Origin: Paenibacillus amylolyticus
GTDB taxonomy: Bacteria > Bacillota > Bacilli > Paenibacillales > Paenibacillaceae
Assembly: GCF_003719335.1 (NCBI RefSeq)
Contig: NZ_RIAS01000008.1
Span: 1-64,000 of the forward strand
DNA: 64,000 nt
Direction of reading: 5' to 3'
Part shown: positions 8,726 through 18,116 of the stretch, one piece after another
Layout of the letters: each line of letters opens with the position of its first letter
Numbering within the stretch: position 1 is the stretch's first letter
Notes under the pieces: model-generated
Databases searched by the model: none
What the model saw: only the letters and a program-made list of their open reading frames with translations
What the model was told of the DNA's origin: nothing
Program-made: the position numbers and the translations under genes

Positions 8726-10897
8726 CTATTCCCTCTCCTGCTGGTTATAGAGATAATGGTATAGCCCTTTGTTTGCCAGCAAGCTTTGATGTGATCCAGC
8801 TTCAACTAGATGTCCTTTATCCAGCACGATAATCTTACTGGCTGTTCTGAGTGTAGATAGCCGGTGGGCAATGATGATTACGGTACGACCTGCACAGATT
8901 TTTTGCAGATTATTCTGAATGATTCGTTCCGATTCATAATCAAGCGCTGAGGTCGCTTCGTCGAAGATCAGGATGCGAGGATTCGATAGGAGCGCCCGGG
9001 CAATCGCTATTCTCTGCCGTTGTCCGCCAGATAATCCCTCACCCCGTTCACCGACCATCGTGTCATACCCTTCTGCCAGCCCAATAATAAAATCATGCGC
9101 TCCCGCCAAATGAGCCACCCGAACAATATCCTCAATCCGGGCAGAGGGGTTATTCAATGCGATATTCTCCCGGATCGTTCCACTGAACAGATAGTTCTCC
9201 TGCAGCACGACACCAATCTGTCGACGCAACCACGATGGGTCGGCCAAGGAAATGTCCACTCCGTCGATTAGAATTTTACCGGACTCAGGCACGTAGAGCC
9301 TCTGAATCAGCTTGGAAACCGTGCTTTTACCGGAACCACTGCGGCCCACGATTCCAACAACCGTTCCTGGCTGGATCGCAAACGAGAGATCCCTTATAAT
9401 TTCCGGACCATCTACTTTATAGCGGAAGGTGACGGACTCAAAGCCAATCTTCCCTTGAATCCGCGGCAATCTCGTTTTGGATACTGAGACTGCCGGTTCC
9501 GGCTTAACCTCGAAAATATCTTTTAGTTTGTTAATGGAAATACCAGTCTGCTGGAAATCCTGCCACATCTGTACCAGCCGTAACACTGGATCGCTGACGC
9601 GTGAGGCCAGCATCTGGAAAGCAATCAATTGTCCGACCGATATTGTCCCCGCCAATACCAGATGTGTACCGTAGAACAAAATAACGAGATTTGATATTTT
9701 CTGGATAAACTGCGCAAGCGAGCCTGCCGTACCGGATAACAGGAGCACTTTAAACGTAGCTCTTGTATAATTGGAGAGCAGTCCTTCCCACTTCTTCTGA
9801 GAAATCGGCTCAAGTGCGAATGATTTGATCGTCTGAATACCGGATACTGCCTCAACCAGATAGGATTGGGACTCTGAGCCGCGTTGAAACCGCTCCTCCA
9901 GCCTATTTCGCAATAAAGGAGTAAAGATTAACGATAGCAGGGCGTATAAAGGCAACGTGCCTAACGCAATAAATGTTAAATTAGAACTGAACGCAAACAT
10001 AACAGCTATGTATACAACGATGAATAACAGATCAAGTACTGCCGTAAAAGGAGACCCTGTTAGGAACTGACGAATATTCTCCAATTCCCTTACGCGAGCA
10101 ATAGTTGCGCCTGTTCTCCGATTCTCAAAATAGGATAAGGGAAGACGAAACAAATGACTGAACAGCTTTGTGCTCAGGGTAATGTCAACTCGGCTGGTCG
10201 TATGGGTAAAAACGTATGTACGGCTGATTCCAAGAATCAACTCAAATATGATAATAATCAACAGACCGATCGCGAGCACATTTAGAGTGGAGAGTCCGTG
10301 GTGCACAAGAACCTTGTCAATAATTACTTGTGTAATGAGCGGAGATACCAGGCCAAATAATTGAATAAACAAGGACGCCAGCAACACTTCAGCTAGTATC
10401 TTTTTGTGCCTCCACAATGCGGGTAGAAACCACTTGAGACCAAAGGCTTCCGAATGCGCAGTTTTAACTTTAGGAGAAAATAAAATGACCTCGTTGCTCC
10501 ATATTTCTTCCATTTCTTTAACGGAAATCGAAGACGGTTTGCCTACGAGCGGATCGAAGATAAGAAACTGATCATCGTTTGTTTTGGCGAGAACTAAGTA
10601 CTCTCCCTCTTTGGTAATCAACACCGAAGGTAGCGGCAGCTTATACAAACGTTTTAGTGGAATCCTTGCCTTTTTGGATTTTAACCCCAGGTCCCTCGAT
10701 GCTTTGAGCATTTGCAACGTGTTCGTCCCATCATCACCGATAGCAAAAGAGTGTTTAATCTGCTCATAATCCGCTGAGATGTTATGATAGTTGGCCACCA
10801 AAATTAAACAGCTCAGCCCTGTATCGGTTTTTCGCTTCCTTTCCTTTTCATTTTGCTGGTGAATATTTTCTTCCTCGTAGACCACTTCAGCCTTCAT
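8726..10897 (-). CDS. HlyB-like type I secretion ABC exporter with degenerate C39 domain
   Basis: This 723-residue ATPase/permease would energise export of the RTX protein. The order is an N-terminal C39-like domain (about 25-145), six membrane helices (about 165-440) and a nucleotide-binding domain. The latter has Walker A GRSGSGKST, signature LSGGQRQRIA, Walker B ILIFDEATSALD and the H-loop IIAHRLST. In the C39 domain the place of the catalytic Cys reads D-T-G, so the protease is dead, as in HlyB, where the domain holds the unfolded RTX substrate. Much of the permease resembles E. coli HlyB (VIIDKVLVHHGLSTLNVL, YFENRRTGATIARVREL). The ATG at 10897 has AAAGGGG 6 bases upstream. It is the first gene of the operon. 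Confidence 0.95.
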   Translation of the reverse strand: MKAEVVYEEENIHQQNEKERKRKTDTGLSCLILVANYHNISADYEQIKHSFAIGDDGTNTLQMLKASRDLGLKSKKARIPLKRLYKLPLPSVLITKEGEYLVLAKTNDDQFLIFDPLVGKPSSISVKEMEEIWSNEVILFSPKVKTAHSEAFGLKWFLPALWRHKKILAEVLLASLFIQLFGLVSPLITQVIIDKVLVHHGLSTLNVLAIGLLIIIIFELILGISRTYVFTHTTSRVDITLSTKLFSHLFRLPLSYFENRRTGATIARVRELENIRQFLTGSPFTAVLDLLFIVVYIAVMFAFSSNLTFIALGTLPLYALLSLIFTPLLRNRLEERFQRGSESQSYLVEAVSGIQTIKSFALEPISQKKWEGLLSNYTRATFKVLLLSGTAGSLAQFIQKISNLVILFYGTHLVLAGTISVGQLIAFQMLASRVSDPVLRLVQMWQDFQQTGISINKLKDIFEVKPEPAVSVSKTRLPRIQGKIGFESVTFRYKVDGPEIIRDLSFAIQPGTVVGIVGRSGSGKSTVSKLIQRLYVPESGKILIDGVDISLADPSWLRRQIGVVLQENYLFSGTIRENIALNNPSARIEDIVRVAHLAGAHDFIIGLAEGYDTMVGERGEGLSGGQRQRIAIARALLSNPRILIFDEATSALDYESERIIQNNLQKICAGRTVIIIAHRLSTLRTASKIIVLDKGHLVEAGSHQSLLANKGLYHYLYNQQERE

Positions 10898-10994
10898 CGG
10901 TTGCCCCTTTATCCTGTACTTAAATCCAAATTTGAATTTTTTGGAATTAATATATGGAATTTAAAATTAAATATAGAACTAACAAATAAAAATA

Positions 10995-11003
10995 ATTATA
11001 ACA
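10995..11003 (-). promoter_or_regulatory. Extended -10 promoter of the RTX export operon
   Basis: Read on the minus strand, the site is TGTTATAAT, a perfect -10 hexamer with the extended TG motif, about 98 bases before the ABC gene. No good -35 is seen at 16-18 bases; the upstream sequence is only T-rich. An extended -10 can compensate for this. Confidence 0.5.
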
Positions 11004-11125
11004 GGTCTAAAAGATAACAAAAAACAATTTTTCCCATTTTAAATTTATCAGATTATTAATTTAAAATATGTACAAATTTTCTTTAAAACTTCTTACTCGA
11101 GCTATTTTTAATCTATATAACATAC

Positions 11126-11156
11126 ATAAACCCACCGACAGAAAAATGTCGATGGG
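11126..11156 (-). terminator. Probable terminator of cotJABC
   Basis: The arms CCCACCGACA and TGTCGATGGG pair with one mismatch around a GAAAAA loop. On the minus strand the stem is followed by TTTATG, so the T-run is weak. Confidence 0.5.
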
Positions 11157-11211
11157 ATAGTTTTAGTGCTAAATTACATGGCTATTTTCACTACTCATTC
11201 CCTTTTGTTCG

Positions 11212-11781
11212 TCAAAATATTTTTTTCGTTTCCCGATCATCCTTCAGAATTTCAACGGCCTCCCGGAACCGCAGAGAGTGCACAATCTCGCGTTCCCGTA
11301 AAAATTTCAGGCTGTCCTGCAAATCGACATCGTCGGTCAAATCAATTAACCATTGATATGTAGCCCGGGCCTTCTCTTCGGCTGCGATATCTTCGTACAA
11401 ATCCGCGATCGGATCACCCTTAGCTTGAATATAGGTGGCCGTGAAGGGTACTCCCGCAGCGTTGTTATAAAAGAGAGCGCGATCATGTGCCGCATAATGA
11501 GCATCCAACCCGGCCAGCTCCAGTTGCTCCATCGTAGCATCCTTGGTGAGTTTGTAGATCATCGTTGCAATCATCTCTAAGTGGGAAAATTCCTCAGTCG
11601 CAATGTCGTTCAATAGACCGATAATTTTGTCGGGAATGGTATAACGTTGATTCAGATAGCGTAAGGCTGCTGCGAGCTCTCCGTCTGCACCGCCATATTG
11701 TTCCATCAACAGCTTCGCCATATGCGGATCACATTTACTCACCCGAACTGGATATTGCAATTTTTTCTCATATACCCACAT
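11212..11781 (-). CDS. cotJC: Spore coat protein CotJC, manganese-catalase-like
   Basis: The product has 189 residues, the same length as Bacillus CotJC. It is a ferritin-like four-helix protein of the manganese catalase family that assembles into the spore coat. Characteristic stretches include EQYGGADGELAAALRYLNQRY, metal-ligand type segments ATEEFSHLEM and IAAEEKARATYQWL, and the ending REIVHSLRFREAVEIL. The ATG at 11781 (MWVYEKKLQYPV) is chosen over longer in-frame starts because GAAGGAGGCG lies about 9 bases before it and because the family begins with this sequence. It follows cotJB closely in the cotJA-cotJB-cotJC order. Confidence 0.95.
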   Translation of the reverse strand: MWVYEKKLQYPVRVSKCDPHMAKLLMEQYGGADGELAAALRYLNQRYTIPDKIIGLLNDIATEEFSHLEMIATMIYKLTKDATMEQLELAGLDAHYAAHDRALFYNNAAGVPFTATYIQAKGDPIADLYEDIAAEEKARATYQWLIDLTDDVDLQDSLKFLREREIVHSLRFREAVEILKDDRETKKIF

Positions 11782-11803
11782 GCACAGGACGCCTCCTTCG
11801 ATT

Positions 11804-12079
11804 TTATACTTGCCAAGGCCAAGGGGTCTGGGACCACTCCCACGGATATTTGGAAAAGGCATGACCAAAATTCGTCAGCGGACCATATAACTGCTGAAAC
11901 TCATGCGCAACGCGCATCCGTTCCTGGCTGAACTTGTTATACTGTTCGATACTTTGAAAATCTCCCGGATGTGTATCCAAATACAAATTCAGCTCAACCA
12001 GGACAAAATCCAGCGCCTGTAGTTCCTCCAGCAGTTCGTAATATTGGGCGTCACAGGCTTTCGGCTGTTCCTTCTCCAT
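11804..12079 (-). CDS. cotJB: Spore coat protein CotJB
   Basis: The product has 91 residues. It is a small helical protein with the family pattern YYELLEELQALDFVLVELNLYLDTHPGD and a C-terminal aromatic tail (YPWEWSQTPWPWQ). In Bacillus CotJB is needed with CotJA and CotJC for a coat sub-structure. Its 5' end overlaps the 3' end of cotJA by 29 bases and its stop lies 22 bases before the cotJC start, so the three are one transcript. Confidence 0.93.
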   Translation of the reverse strand: MEKEQPKACDAQYYELLEELQALDFVLVELNLYLDTHPGDFQSIEQYNKFSQERMRVAHEFQQLYGPLTNFGHAFSKYPWEWSQTPWPWQV

Positions 12080-12320
12080 CGTTCACCACCGCCCTTTCCT
12101 TCGTTTTTTTCGAGGTATACGGACTGTACAGCGCTGGCCACAATGTGCCGAGCCTTAAAGCTTCTGCCGGACTGTATTGCGGCCAGCCCATCGGCTGAAA
12201 AGGAATAAATAATTGCGGTGGAACCAGATACGTACGAATACCTAGAGGTTTACACGGATCAAATGGACCCACAAAAGGAACATATGCCCGAACCTGAGGA
12301 TCTTTCAGAGGATCTTTCAA
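12051..12320 (-). CDS. cotJA: Spore coat associated protein CotJA, TTG start
   Basis: The product has 89 residues. The family core is visible as YVPFVGPFDPC, TYLVPPQLFIPFQPMGWPQ and SPAEALRLGTLWPALYSPY. A longer frame could begin with GTG at 12371, but a perfect AAAGGAGG stands about 8 bases before the TTG at 12320 and nothing comparable precedes the GTG, so the TTG is taken as start. It is the first gene of cotJABC. Sporulation-specific expression is expected from the family. I could not fit a full SigE promoter. Confidence 0.88.
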   Translation of the reverse strand: MKDPLKDPQVRAYVPFVGPFDPCKPLGIRTYLVPPQLFIPFQPMGWPQYSPAEALRLGTLWPALYSPYTSKKTKERAVVNDGEGTAESL

Positions 12321-12611
12321 TCGAAACGCCTCCTTTATCATGCAATTACATGCATTCCGGCATTGCTTCACAAGGCATACAGTACATTCCCATCATTTCC
12401 TGTCCTTATAACAATATGTCGAGATGATCAAGATAATCACTTTTTACAGAAACTATAAGAAGGATCTTGCCATTGCAGAGCAAGCTTACTTATTCCTACC
12501 ACGCAAAAAAAACCTTCAAAGGGTGCCAGAACACCACTTCAAAGGTCTTACTTAAAGGTCTTGCTTATCCGCTATTGTTCACATCGATCATCATCTTGAG
12601 ACAACAGAAGA

Positions 12612-13958
12612 TCACTGCTCATCTTCCGAGATTTCATCTTGTTCTTTTACTTGCTTGTACACTTTGACCCGGTTAATACGTAGACGTGTAGACTCTTCGA
12701 CTTCGAAGATATAACCGTTCCGCTCACGTGTTTTCCCCTTGGCCGGACTGCCTTCCAGTTCTTTGAATAGCCAGCCGCCAATGGTATCTACCTCTTCATC
12801 CTCAATGATCGCTCCGGTCCATTCATGCACTTCCTCGATCAACGAACGTCCATCGATCGAAAAGGCTTCACCGATTCGTTCCATATGTGGCCGCTCATCC
12901 TCGAACTCATCATACAGATCCCCAACGATTTCTTCCAAAATCTCTTCAGCCGTCAGCAATCCTGCAGTCCCCCCATATTCGTCGACTACAAGCGTCATCT
13001 GGGAGTGCTTTTTCTGCATTAAACGTAACACATGGCTGATCTCCATCGACTCGGGAACGTTCAGAATCGGACGCACCATTGAAGCCAGATCCTGTTGTTG
13101 CTCCGGTTCCGCCAGCAACAGGTCCGTGATATGGATAAATCCGATAATCTCGTCCTTATCCTCTACGGCAACCGGGTAACGGGAATGCTTCGTTGCGTTG
13201 ATGATCTTTAGATTTTCCTCCAGCGACAGATGGGTATACAGACAGTCCATATCTGTACGAGGCAACATAACCTCACGAGCCAGCATGTCTGAGAAATCAA
13301 AGATATTATCCATCAGCTTGATCTCATCCTTATCGATGACCCCGCTTTTGGCGCTCTGTTTCATCAGGATGCGAAGCTCATCTTCGGAATGGGCCTCACT
13401 TTCACTCGCGGGTTCAATACCAGCCAAACGTAATAAAGCATTCGCTGATGCATTAAGAACCCAGATGAACGGGAAGAAAATTTTATAAAATAATAGTAAT
13501 GGTGCGGATAAAAGCAACGCCACTCCATCTGTTTTTTGAATCGCCAATGATTTGGGTGCCAGCTCACCAAGTACGATATGCAAGAACGTAATGATACAAA
13601 AACCGATAACGACCGATACCGTCGTAATCAGGCCCGTATCGGAAACGCCCAGCTTAAACATTAGCGGTTCCACGAGCAGTTTGGAGATTGCAGGTTCTCC
13701 TAACCATCCGAGTCCAAGAGATGTCAGTGTAATTCCGAACTGTGTTGCCGACAGATAGGCATCCAGTTTACCGTTCACCTTCAACGCATAACCAGCCAGA
13801 CGGTTTCCCTCACTCTGCAATTGTGTCAGGCGTGTCTGTCTTACTTTGACGAGAGAAAACTCCGCTGCGACAAATACGCCATTCAAAAATACGAGCAAAA
13901 AGACACAGACCAAATTAAATACCAGCTGTCCAAGATGAAATTCGGTGTGAATGTCCAA
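12612..13958 (-). CDS. CNNM/CBS/CorC-type membrane protein (probable Mg2+ extrusion)
   Basis: This 448-residue protein belongs to the family often mislabelled hemolysin. An N-terminal CNNM (DUF21) membrane domain with about four hydrophobic segments covers residues about 15-200 (FLNGVFVAAEFSLVKVRQTRL). It is followed by two CBS domains (about 215-345, MLPRTDMDCL and LVVDEYGGTAGLLTAEEILEEIVGD) and a C-terminal CorC_HlyC domain (SIDGRSLIEEVHEW). Homologues such as staphylococcal MpfA protect against magnesium toxicity, so Mg2+ or Co2+ efflux is the likely role. Translation starts at TTG 13958, with AAGGGGAG about 7 bases upstream. It lies 46 bases after yfkAB on the same strand. No M-box is visible in that short gap. 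Confidence 0.88.
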   Translation of the reverse strand: MDIHTEFHLGQLVFNLVCVFLLVFLNGVFVAAEFSLVKVRQTRLTQLQSEGNRLAGYALKVNGKLDAYLSATQFGITLTSLGLGWLGEPAISKLLVEPLMFKLGVSDTGLITTVSVVIGFCIITFLHIVLGELAPKSLAIQKTDGVALLLSAPLLLFYKIFFPFIWVLNASANALLRLAGIEPASESEAHSEDELRILMKQSAKSGVIDKDEIKLMDNIFDFSDMLAREVMLPRTDMDCLYTHLSLEENLKIINATKHSRYPVAVEDKDEIIGFIHITDLLLAEPEQQQDLASMVRPILNVPESMEISHVLRLMQKKHSQMTLVVDEYGGTAGLLTAEEILEEIVGDLYDEFEDERPHMERIGEAFSIDGRSLIEEVHEWTGAIIEDEEVDTIGGWLFKELEGSPAKGKTRERNGYIFEVEESTRLRINRVKVYKQVKEQDEISEDEQ

Positions 13959-14004
13959 GATGTAACTCCCCTTCTCTGTCTATTTCAGGAATGCACCTGG
14001 AATA

Positions 14005-15141
14005 TTAACGTAAAATAGCTTTTCTAGATTTGAAGTCCATGCCTTTATAATACATATCAGCCACGAGCAGATTTGGCCCGCAACAGGATGCAGCATCACA
14101 ATGGCAGTTTACCGTCTGATTGAGCGGATGCTCCGCAGACCATTCGTGGAATACGTCATCCAGCTTTCGGTCATGGATGTTGCCAAATGCAGGGATATCC
14201 GCGAAATCAGTCACGTATACGTTGCCGGTAAACATGTTGACGTTAACACGGTTGCGCCCGTCCGGATCATTACGAACCGTTACATTAGGTTCGCTGTACA
14301 AGCGATTAATCAGTTCACGATCCTGCTCGGCTGCACTGCATGCGAAGAACGGCAGTGTTCCGAAAAGCATCCACATGTCTTTATCACGGACATCAAGCAA
14401 CCGATGAATGGCCGCTCTCATGTGATCCAGTGATAACACTGGAAGAGAAGATGCAAAATTAGAGTTGTACATCGGATGCACTTCGTGCCGTACACAGCCC
14501 ATTTCCCGAATCAACTGGTGAATGCCCTCCAGCTTATCATGCGTTCGATAATTAATCATCGATTCTGCAGAGATAAACATACCGGCCTCACTGAGCTTGC
14601 GAGAGTTTTCAATCATCTTTTCATACATTTTCACGGCGACTTCACGTTTTACCTGTCTACCGCTGTTGGCGAATCCCACCTGATGGAAATCATCTGCATT
14701 CAAATAATTAAATGAGATGTGCATCACATCCAAGTAGGGGAGTAGCTTTTCATAACGGCTGATATCCAGCGTCAAATTGGAATTAATCTGGGAGCGAATC
14801 CCGCGTTCTTTGGCATATTTAAGCAGTGGAATGATCATCTCATCTACTGTCTTTTGGCTAAAGCTGGGTTCACCGCCTGTCAGACTGATCGTCTGCAGAT
14901 GCTCCACCTCATCCAGTCGTTTCAACATTAATGAGAGTGGTAGCGCAGGTGCCTCTTGCATCGTAAGCATATCCCCTACGGCACAATGTTCACATCGCAT
15001 ATTGCACAGATGTGTCACTGTCATTTCTACACTGGTCAGCACATGCCGGCCATATGTACGCAGAGACCCAATTGGATCCCACGGATCATTCGTTGGGGAT
15101 AATGGCATCGGTTGTACCGATCCTGAGTTTAGCATGGTCAT
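14005..15141 (-). CDS. yfkAB: Radical SAM protein YfkAB with C-terminal CxCxxxxC motif
   Basis: The product has 378 residues. The radical SAM cluster motif is CNMRCEHC (C-x3-C-x2-C), followed by the SAM-binding ISLTGGEPSFS. A second Cys cluster near the C-terminus (CHCDAASCC) fits the CxCxxxxC signature that names this family and may hold an auxiliary iron-sulfur centre. The substrate is unknown to me; no peptide precursor is seen next to it. The ATG at 15141 has AAGGTGA upstream. It could share a transcript with the downstream CNNM transporter gene. The 228 bases between it and the HD-GYP gene hold no gene. Confidence 0.9.
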   Translation of the reverse strand: MTMLNSGSVQPMPLSPTNDPWDPIGSLRTYGRHVLTSVEMTVTHLCNMRCEHCAVGDMLTMQEAPALPLSLMLKRLDEVEHLQTISLTGGEPSFSQKTVDEMIIPLLKYAKERGIRSQINSNLTLDISRYEKLLPYLDVMHISFNYLNADDFHQVGFANSGRQVKREVAVKMYEKMIENSRKLSEAGMFISAESMINYRTHDKLEGIHQLIREMGCVRHEVHPMYNSNFASSLPVLSLDHMRAAIHRLLDVRDKDMWMLFGTLPFFACSAAEQDRELINRLYSEPNVTVRNDPDGRNRVNVNMFTGNVYVTDFADIPAFGNIHDRKLDDVFHEWSAEHPLNQTVNCHCDAASCCGPNLLVADMYYKGMDFKSRKAILR

Positions 15142-15369
15142 TGTTCTTCACCTTATTCCTTTTATTAACCTAAAAAGTTTTATTTACATCATATCCGAGA
15201 ATACTTTTTTGGGAGTTATCTTTTATCATAGCACAATCACGAACCTTCCTGCACAGCCAAACCCTGACCATTACATGACAAAAAACGCTCATGAATCATA
15301 GGGAACTCGCTTCACGTTCCCGATATGACCACCTGAGCGCCTGCTCTGCTTGCTCTATACTTCCTTAGC

Positions 15370-16491
15370 TCAACTATGCAACTGTTCCTGCTTCGGAAGT
15401 ATAGCAGTATCTTCCGCACCCTCCACCCCTGTAATCATGACTGAAAGCTGCGTAGCAAGATTTATTTCGTAGGGTGCACTAAGGACCTGCCCTTCTGCAT
15501 CCTTGATCACACGAATCAATGGCCGCTGTGGCACGCGAGGTTGAATTGCAGCGACTACGCCAACTTCTCCAGTACTCAGTTTAACGGAAATTCCTACGGG
15601 ATAGATCGCTACACAATCCCTAAATTTTTCAAGCATCCACTGTTCATAAAGCGTTCCAGAACCTGTATATAGTACTTCTACGGCTTGATGCGGCAATAAA
15701 GCTTGACGATAGACCCGATTGGTCGTCATGGCATCATACGAATCGGCAAGAGCAATCCATTTCGCATATTCATGGATTTCATTGCCTTTCAAACCTAGAG
15801 GGTAGCCACTGCCATCAATTCGCTCATGATGCTGCAGTGCACAGTGTGCTGCAAGAAGAGGGATGCCGGGTTCATCCTTGAGAATGCGATGTCCATACGT
15901 CGTATGCTGTTGAATAATCTTGTATTCCTCATCACTCAGACGTGAAGGTTTATGTAAAATATCGGAGGAAATCTGCGTTTTTCCAATATCATGAAGCAGA
16001 GCACCTAGACCAATCTCCATAAGTTGCTGACGTGTATAACCTGATGCCACACCAAGCACCAGAGTATACACACAAACATTCAATGAGTGAGTATATAGGT
16101 CAAAATCGCTGGAGTTCATGTCCATTAACATGATCATCGCTTCCTTTTGACCACCGATATCCTCCAGAATGCTGTTCATTACACCACTAAGCGCTTTACC
16201 AAAATGTGTGATCTGATTTTTACTTTTGAAGCCGGACATATGTTGAAATTGCTGTTTGATCTCCACAAGTGCTCTTCGCTTGGTCTCTTCCTGTAACATA
16301 TCAGGCACGATAATATCTTCTGTCGCAGCATCCTGAATGTACACATATCCAATCCCGAGATCTTTCAACCGTCCGATTAACCGGCTCGTCAGTTCTACGT
16401 CCTCACTGAGTAAAACCAGACCTTCCTCACTAAAAATTCGTTTCCCCAGCTTCATGCCAGGCTGCAATAAGTTTATATGTACTAAACGCAC
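15370..16491 (-). CDS. HD-GYP domain protein, probable cyclic-di-GMP phosphodiesterase (paralogue 1)
   Basis: The product has 373 residues and no membrane segment. An N-terminal region (residues 1-60, LLQPGMKLGKRIFSEEG) is typical of this group. The HD-GYP domain follows, with LLHDIGK as the HD motif and HHERIDGSGYPLGLKGNEIH as the GYP motif, then ALADSYDAMTTNRVY. Such enzymes hydrolyse cyclic-di-GMP to pGpG or GMP. The start is GTG at 16491 with GGAGAGG about 7 bases upstream. It closely resembles the protein at 18984-20030, and the two flank YunD and the MoaD-MoaE fusion. It ends with a short C-terminal domain (GISVKLSTGEVGVVAAI) after the catalytic core. Confidence 0.9.
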   Translation of the reverse strand: MRLVHINLLQPGMKLGKRIFSEEGLVLLSEDVELTSRLIGRLKDLGIGYVYIQDAATEDIIVPDMLQEETKRRALVEIKQQFQHMSGFKSKNQITHFGKALSGVMNSILEDIGGQKEAMIMLMDMNSSDFDLYTHSLNVCVYTLVLGVASGYTRQQLMEIGLGALLHDIGKTQISSDILHKPSRLSDEEYKIIQQHTTYGHRILKDEPGIPLLAAHCALQHHERIDGSGYPLGLKGNEIHEYAKWIALADSYDAMTTNRVYRQALLPHQAVEVLYTGSGTLYEQWMLEKFRDCVAIYPVGISVKLSTGEVGVVAAIQPRVPQRPLIRVIKDAEGQVLSAPYEINLATQLSVMITGVEGAEDTAILPKQEQLHS

Positions 16492-16567
16492 AGCCTATCC
16501 TCTCCCGCTCCTTAGATGTAATGAACACTAGCCGCCGCATCAGCAGAAGGCAGTCTTGTTCCAGCTT

Positions 16568-17998
16568 CTAACTTTGGTACCAGCGATGACGCAAACTCTC
16601 CTCCAGCCCCCCTGGTCGTTTTAATTCCTCTTCCAGCAAATCCCTTATAAATTCCGGAAGATAATATTGTACATTACTTCCTTGAGCCAAAGAAGGATAC
16701 CCCACATTAAACGTAAACATATCAAGCGTTCCAACCACATATTCACGCTTCCCATCCATAGGTATACCGTTCACATGAATGAATTGGATCTTATCATAGG
16801 CTGGCGCATTAGGATCGTAACGAATTTCCATTCCATCCACGCATAAAATGCCGAGAATACGTCCCCGAAAGCCATATCCCACGATAGGTTTAGAGAAGAA
16901 TTCCTCCAACAGTGACTGTTCAAGCGCTTCACGAATTTGATCACCTTTCAAACATATTGTACAAGCATTTATTGGAGATGGACATAGGGAATGTAACATT
17001 CCTTTCGTAATGTTCCCTTGTGGTAGGTTTCCGAGTAACTGGCCCGCATTTACAAGCGATATTTCTGCTTTTGTAAAGTGCCGCACAGCTTGTGCAAGTA
17101 AAATAGCAAAAGGCGATTCCCGCTCATAATACACGGGCAAGGTTTGATCCGTGATCACGGCCGTCTGATCCAGCAATCGTTCAGCTTCCGTACGGTTCGT
17201 AGCAATTGCCAGAGACACCTGTTCTTCCAGCATGCCGCTCTGCACTGGCACACAACCGCTGCTCACCAGTTGCACAGGCTCTGCTTGGCCTGCTCTTTCC
17301 AGCACAACTCTCCCGATCCATTGTCCGAATTTACCCGCCGCCCCCAGAACGGTATTGCCAATCAGCAACGGTTCCTCCAGTACATGATGAGTGTGTCCGC
17401 CTAGGACAACATCAATGCCCTCAACCTGTTCCGCCAGTCTTTTGTCCGTTGAAAGACCCAGATGAGATAAAACAACGATCACGTCCACTTGTTCACGCAG
17501 TACCTTAACCTGATCTCTTAAGGTTTGTACAGGGTCCGTCACTTGCCAGCCCAGCAGTTCATAGAAGGTGTTAAACGGGGCTGTTGCTCCTAGCAGACCA
17601 ATGCGAAATGGTCCCTTTTCGACAATAACCGAAGGTTTCATCCAGGCTGGAGGATGTCCTGTACCCTGTTCTATCACATTGCCGCACACAATCGGACAAA
17701 GGAGCCCCGTATAAGACTGAGCGAGTTGCTCTGGCGTAAAGGTTAGCCCCTCATTATTTCCTATCGTAATAGCATCATAACCTGTCAGATTAAGCACATC
17801 TACGTTGGCCATTCCGAGTGTGCCTTCCGTTTCAACAGCCATTCGATCCATATGGTCGCCAATATCAAGGACAAGCAGATGTCCACCTTGGGCACGTTCC
17901 TCATTGATCATAGCAGCGATCGCACTCATGGAGCCGAAATGACTGTGTATATCATTAGTGTGCAGAATGGTTAATGTTTGCTTCTCGCTGCTGCGCAT
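16568..17998 (-). CDS. yunD: YunD-like metallophosphoesterase / 5'-nucleotidase
   Basis: The product has 476 residues and no signal peptide, so it is probably cytoplasmic. The calcineurin-like domain has the metal-binding motifs LHTNDIHSHFG, DIGDHMD, GNNEG (in place of the usual GNHE), VLSHLG and LGGHTHH. A C-terminal 5'-nucleotidase domain follows (NAGQLLGNLPQGNITKGML and YVVGTLDMFTFNVGY). The family hydrolyses nucleotide or other phosphate esters; the YunD substrate is unsettled to my knowledge. The ATG at 17998 has GGGGAGG about 7 bases upstream. It is transcribed away from the MoaD-MoaE gene; the 118-base gap must hold both promoters. The YunC homologue of this genome is about 14.5 kb away. 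Confidence 0.9.
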   Translation of the reverse strand: MRSSEKQTLTILHTNDIHSHFGSMSAIAAMINEERAQGGHLLVLDIGDHMDRMAVETEGTLGMANVDVLNLTGYDAITIGNNEGLTFTPEQLAQSYTGLLCPIVCGNVIEQGTGHPPAWMKPSVIVEKGPFRIGLLGATAPFNTFYELLGWQVTDPVQTLRDQVKVLREQVDVIVVLSHLGLSTDKRLAEQVEGIDVVLGGHTHHVLEEPLLIGNTVLGAAGKFGQWIGRVVLERAGQAEPVQLVSSGCVPVQSGMLEEQVSLAIATNRTEAERLLDQTAVITDQTLPVYYERESPFAILLAQAVRHFTKAEISLVNAGQLLGNLPQGNITKGMLHSLCPSPINACTICLKGDQIREALEQSLLEEFFSKPIVGYGFRGRILGILCVDGMEIRYDPNAPAYDKIQFIHVNGIPMDGKREYVVGTLDMFTFNVGYPSLAQGSNVQYYLPEFIRDLLEEELKRPGGLEESLRHRWYQS

Positions 17999-18116
17999 TA
18001 CACTGCCTCCCCTGCGTTCATTAAACGTACATTCTTCTAATGGATAAGCATAACATTTTCTACGTCGTTATGATATATTTATAGGGTTTAGAGATCAAAA
18101 AGGAGCGAGTTATTCC

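Larger units (their letters stand above)
10898..11211. other. AT-rich intergenic region between cotJC and the export operon
   Basis: No gene is visible in these 314 bases. The stretch from about 10920 to 11120 is far richer in A/T than its surroundings. It holds the extended -10 described separately and, near 11131-11155, a hairpin close to the end of cotJC. I see no further repeat or operator with confidence. Confidence 0.6.

Noticed and set aside
12612..13958. Hemolysin, as the family is often named
   Set aside because: The architecture is CNNM membrane domain, CBS pair and CorC domain, which points to metal transport and not to a toxin.
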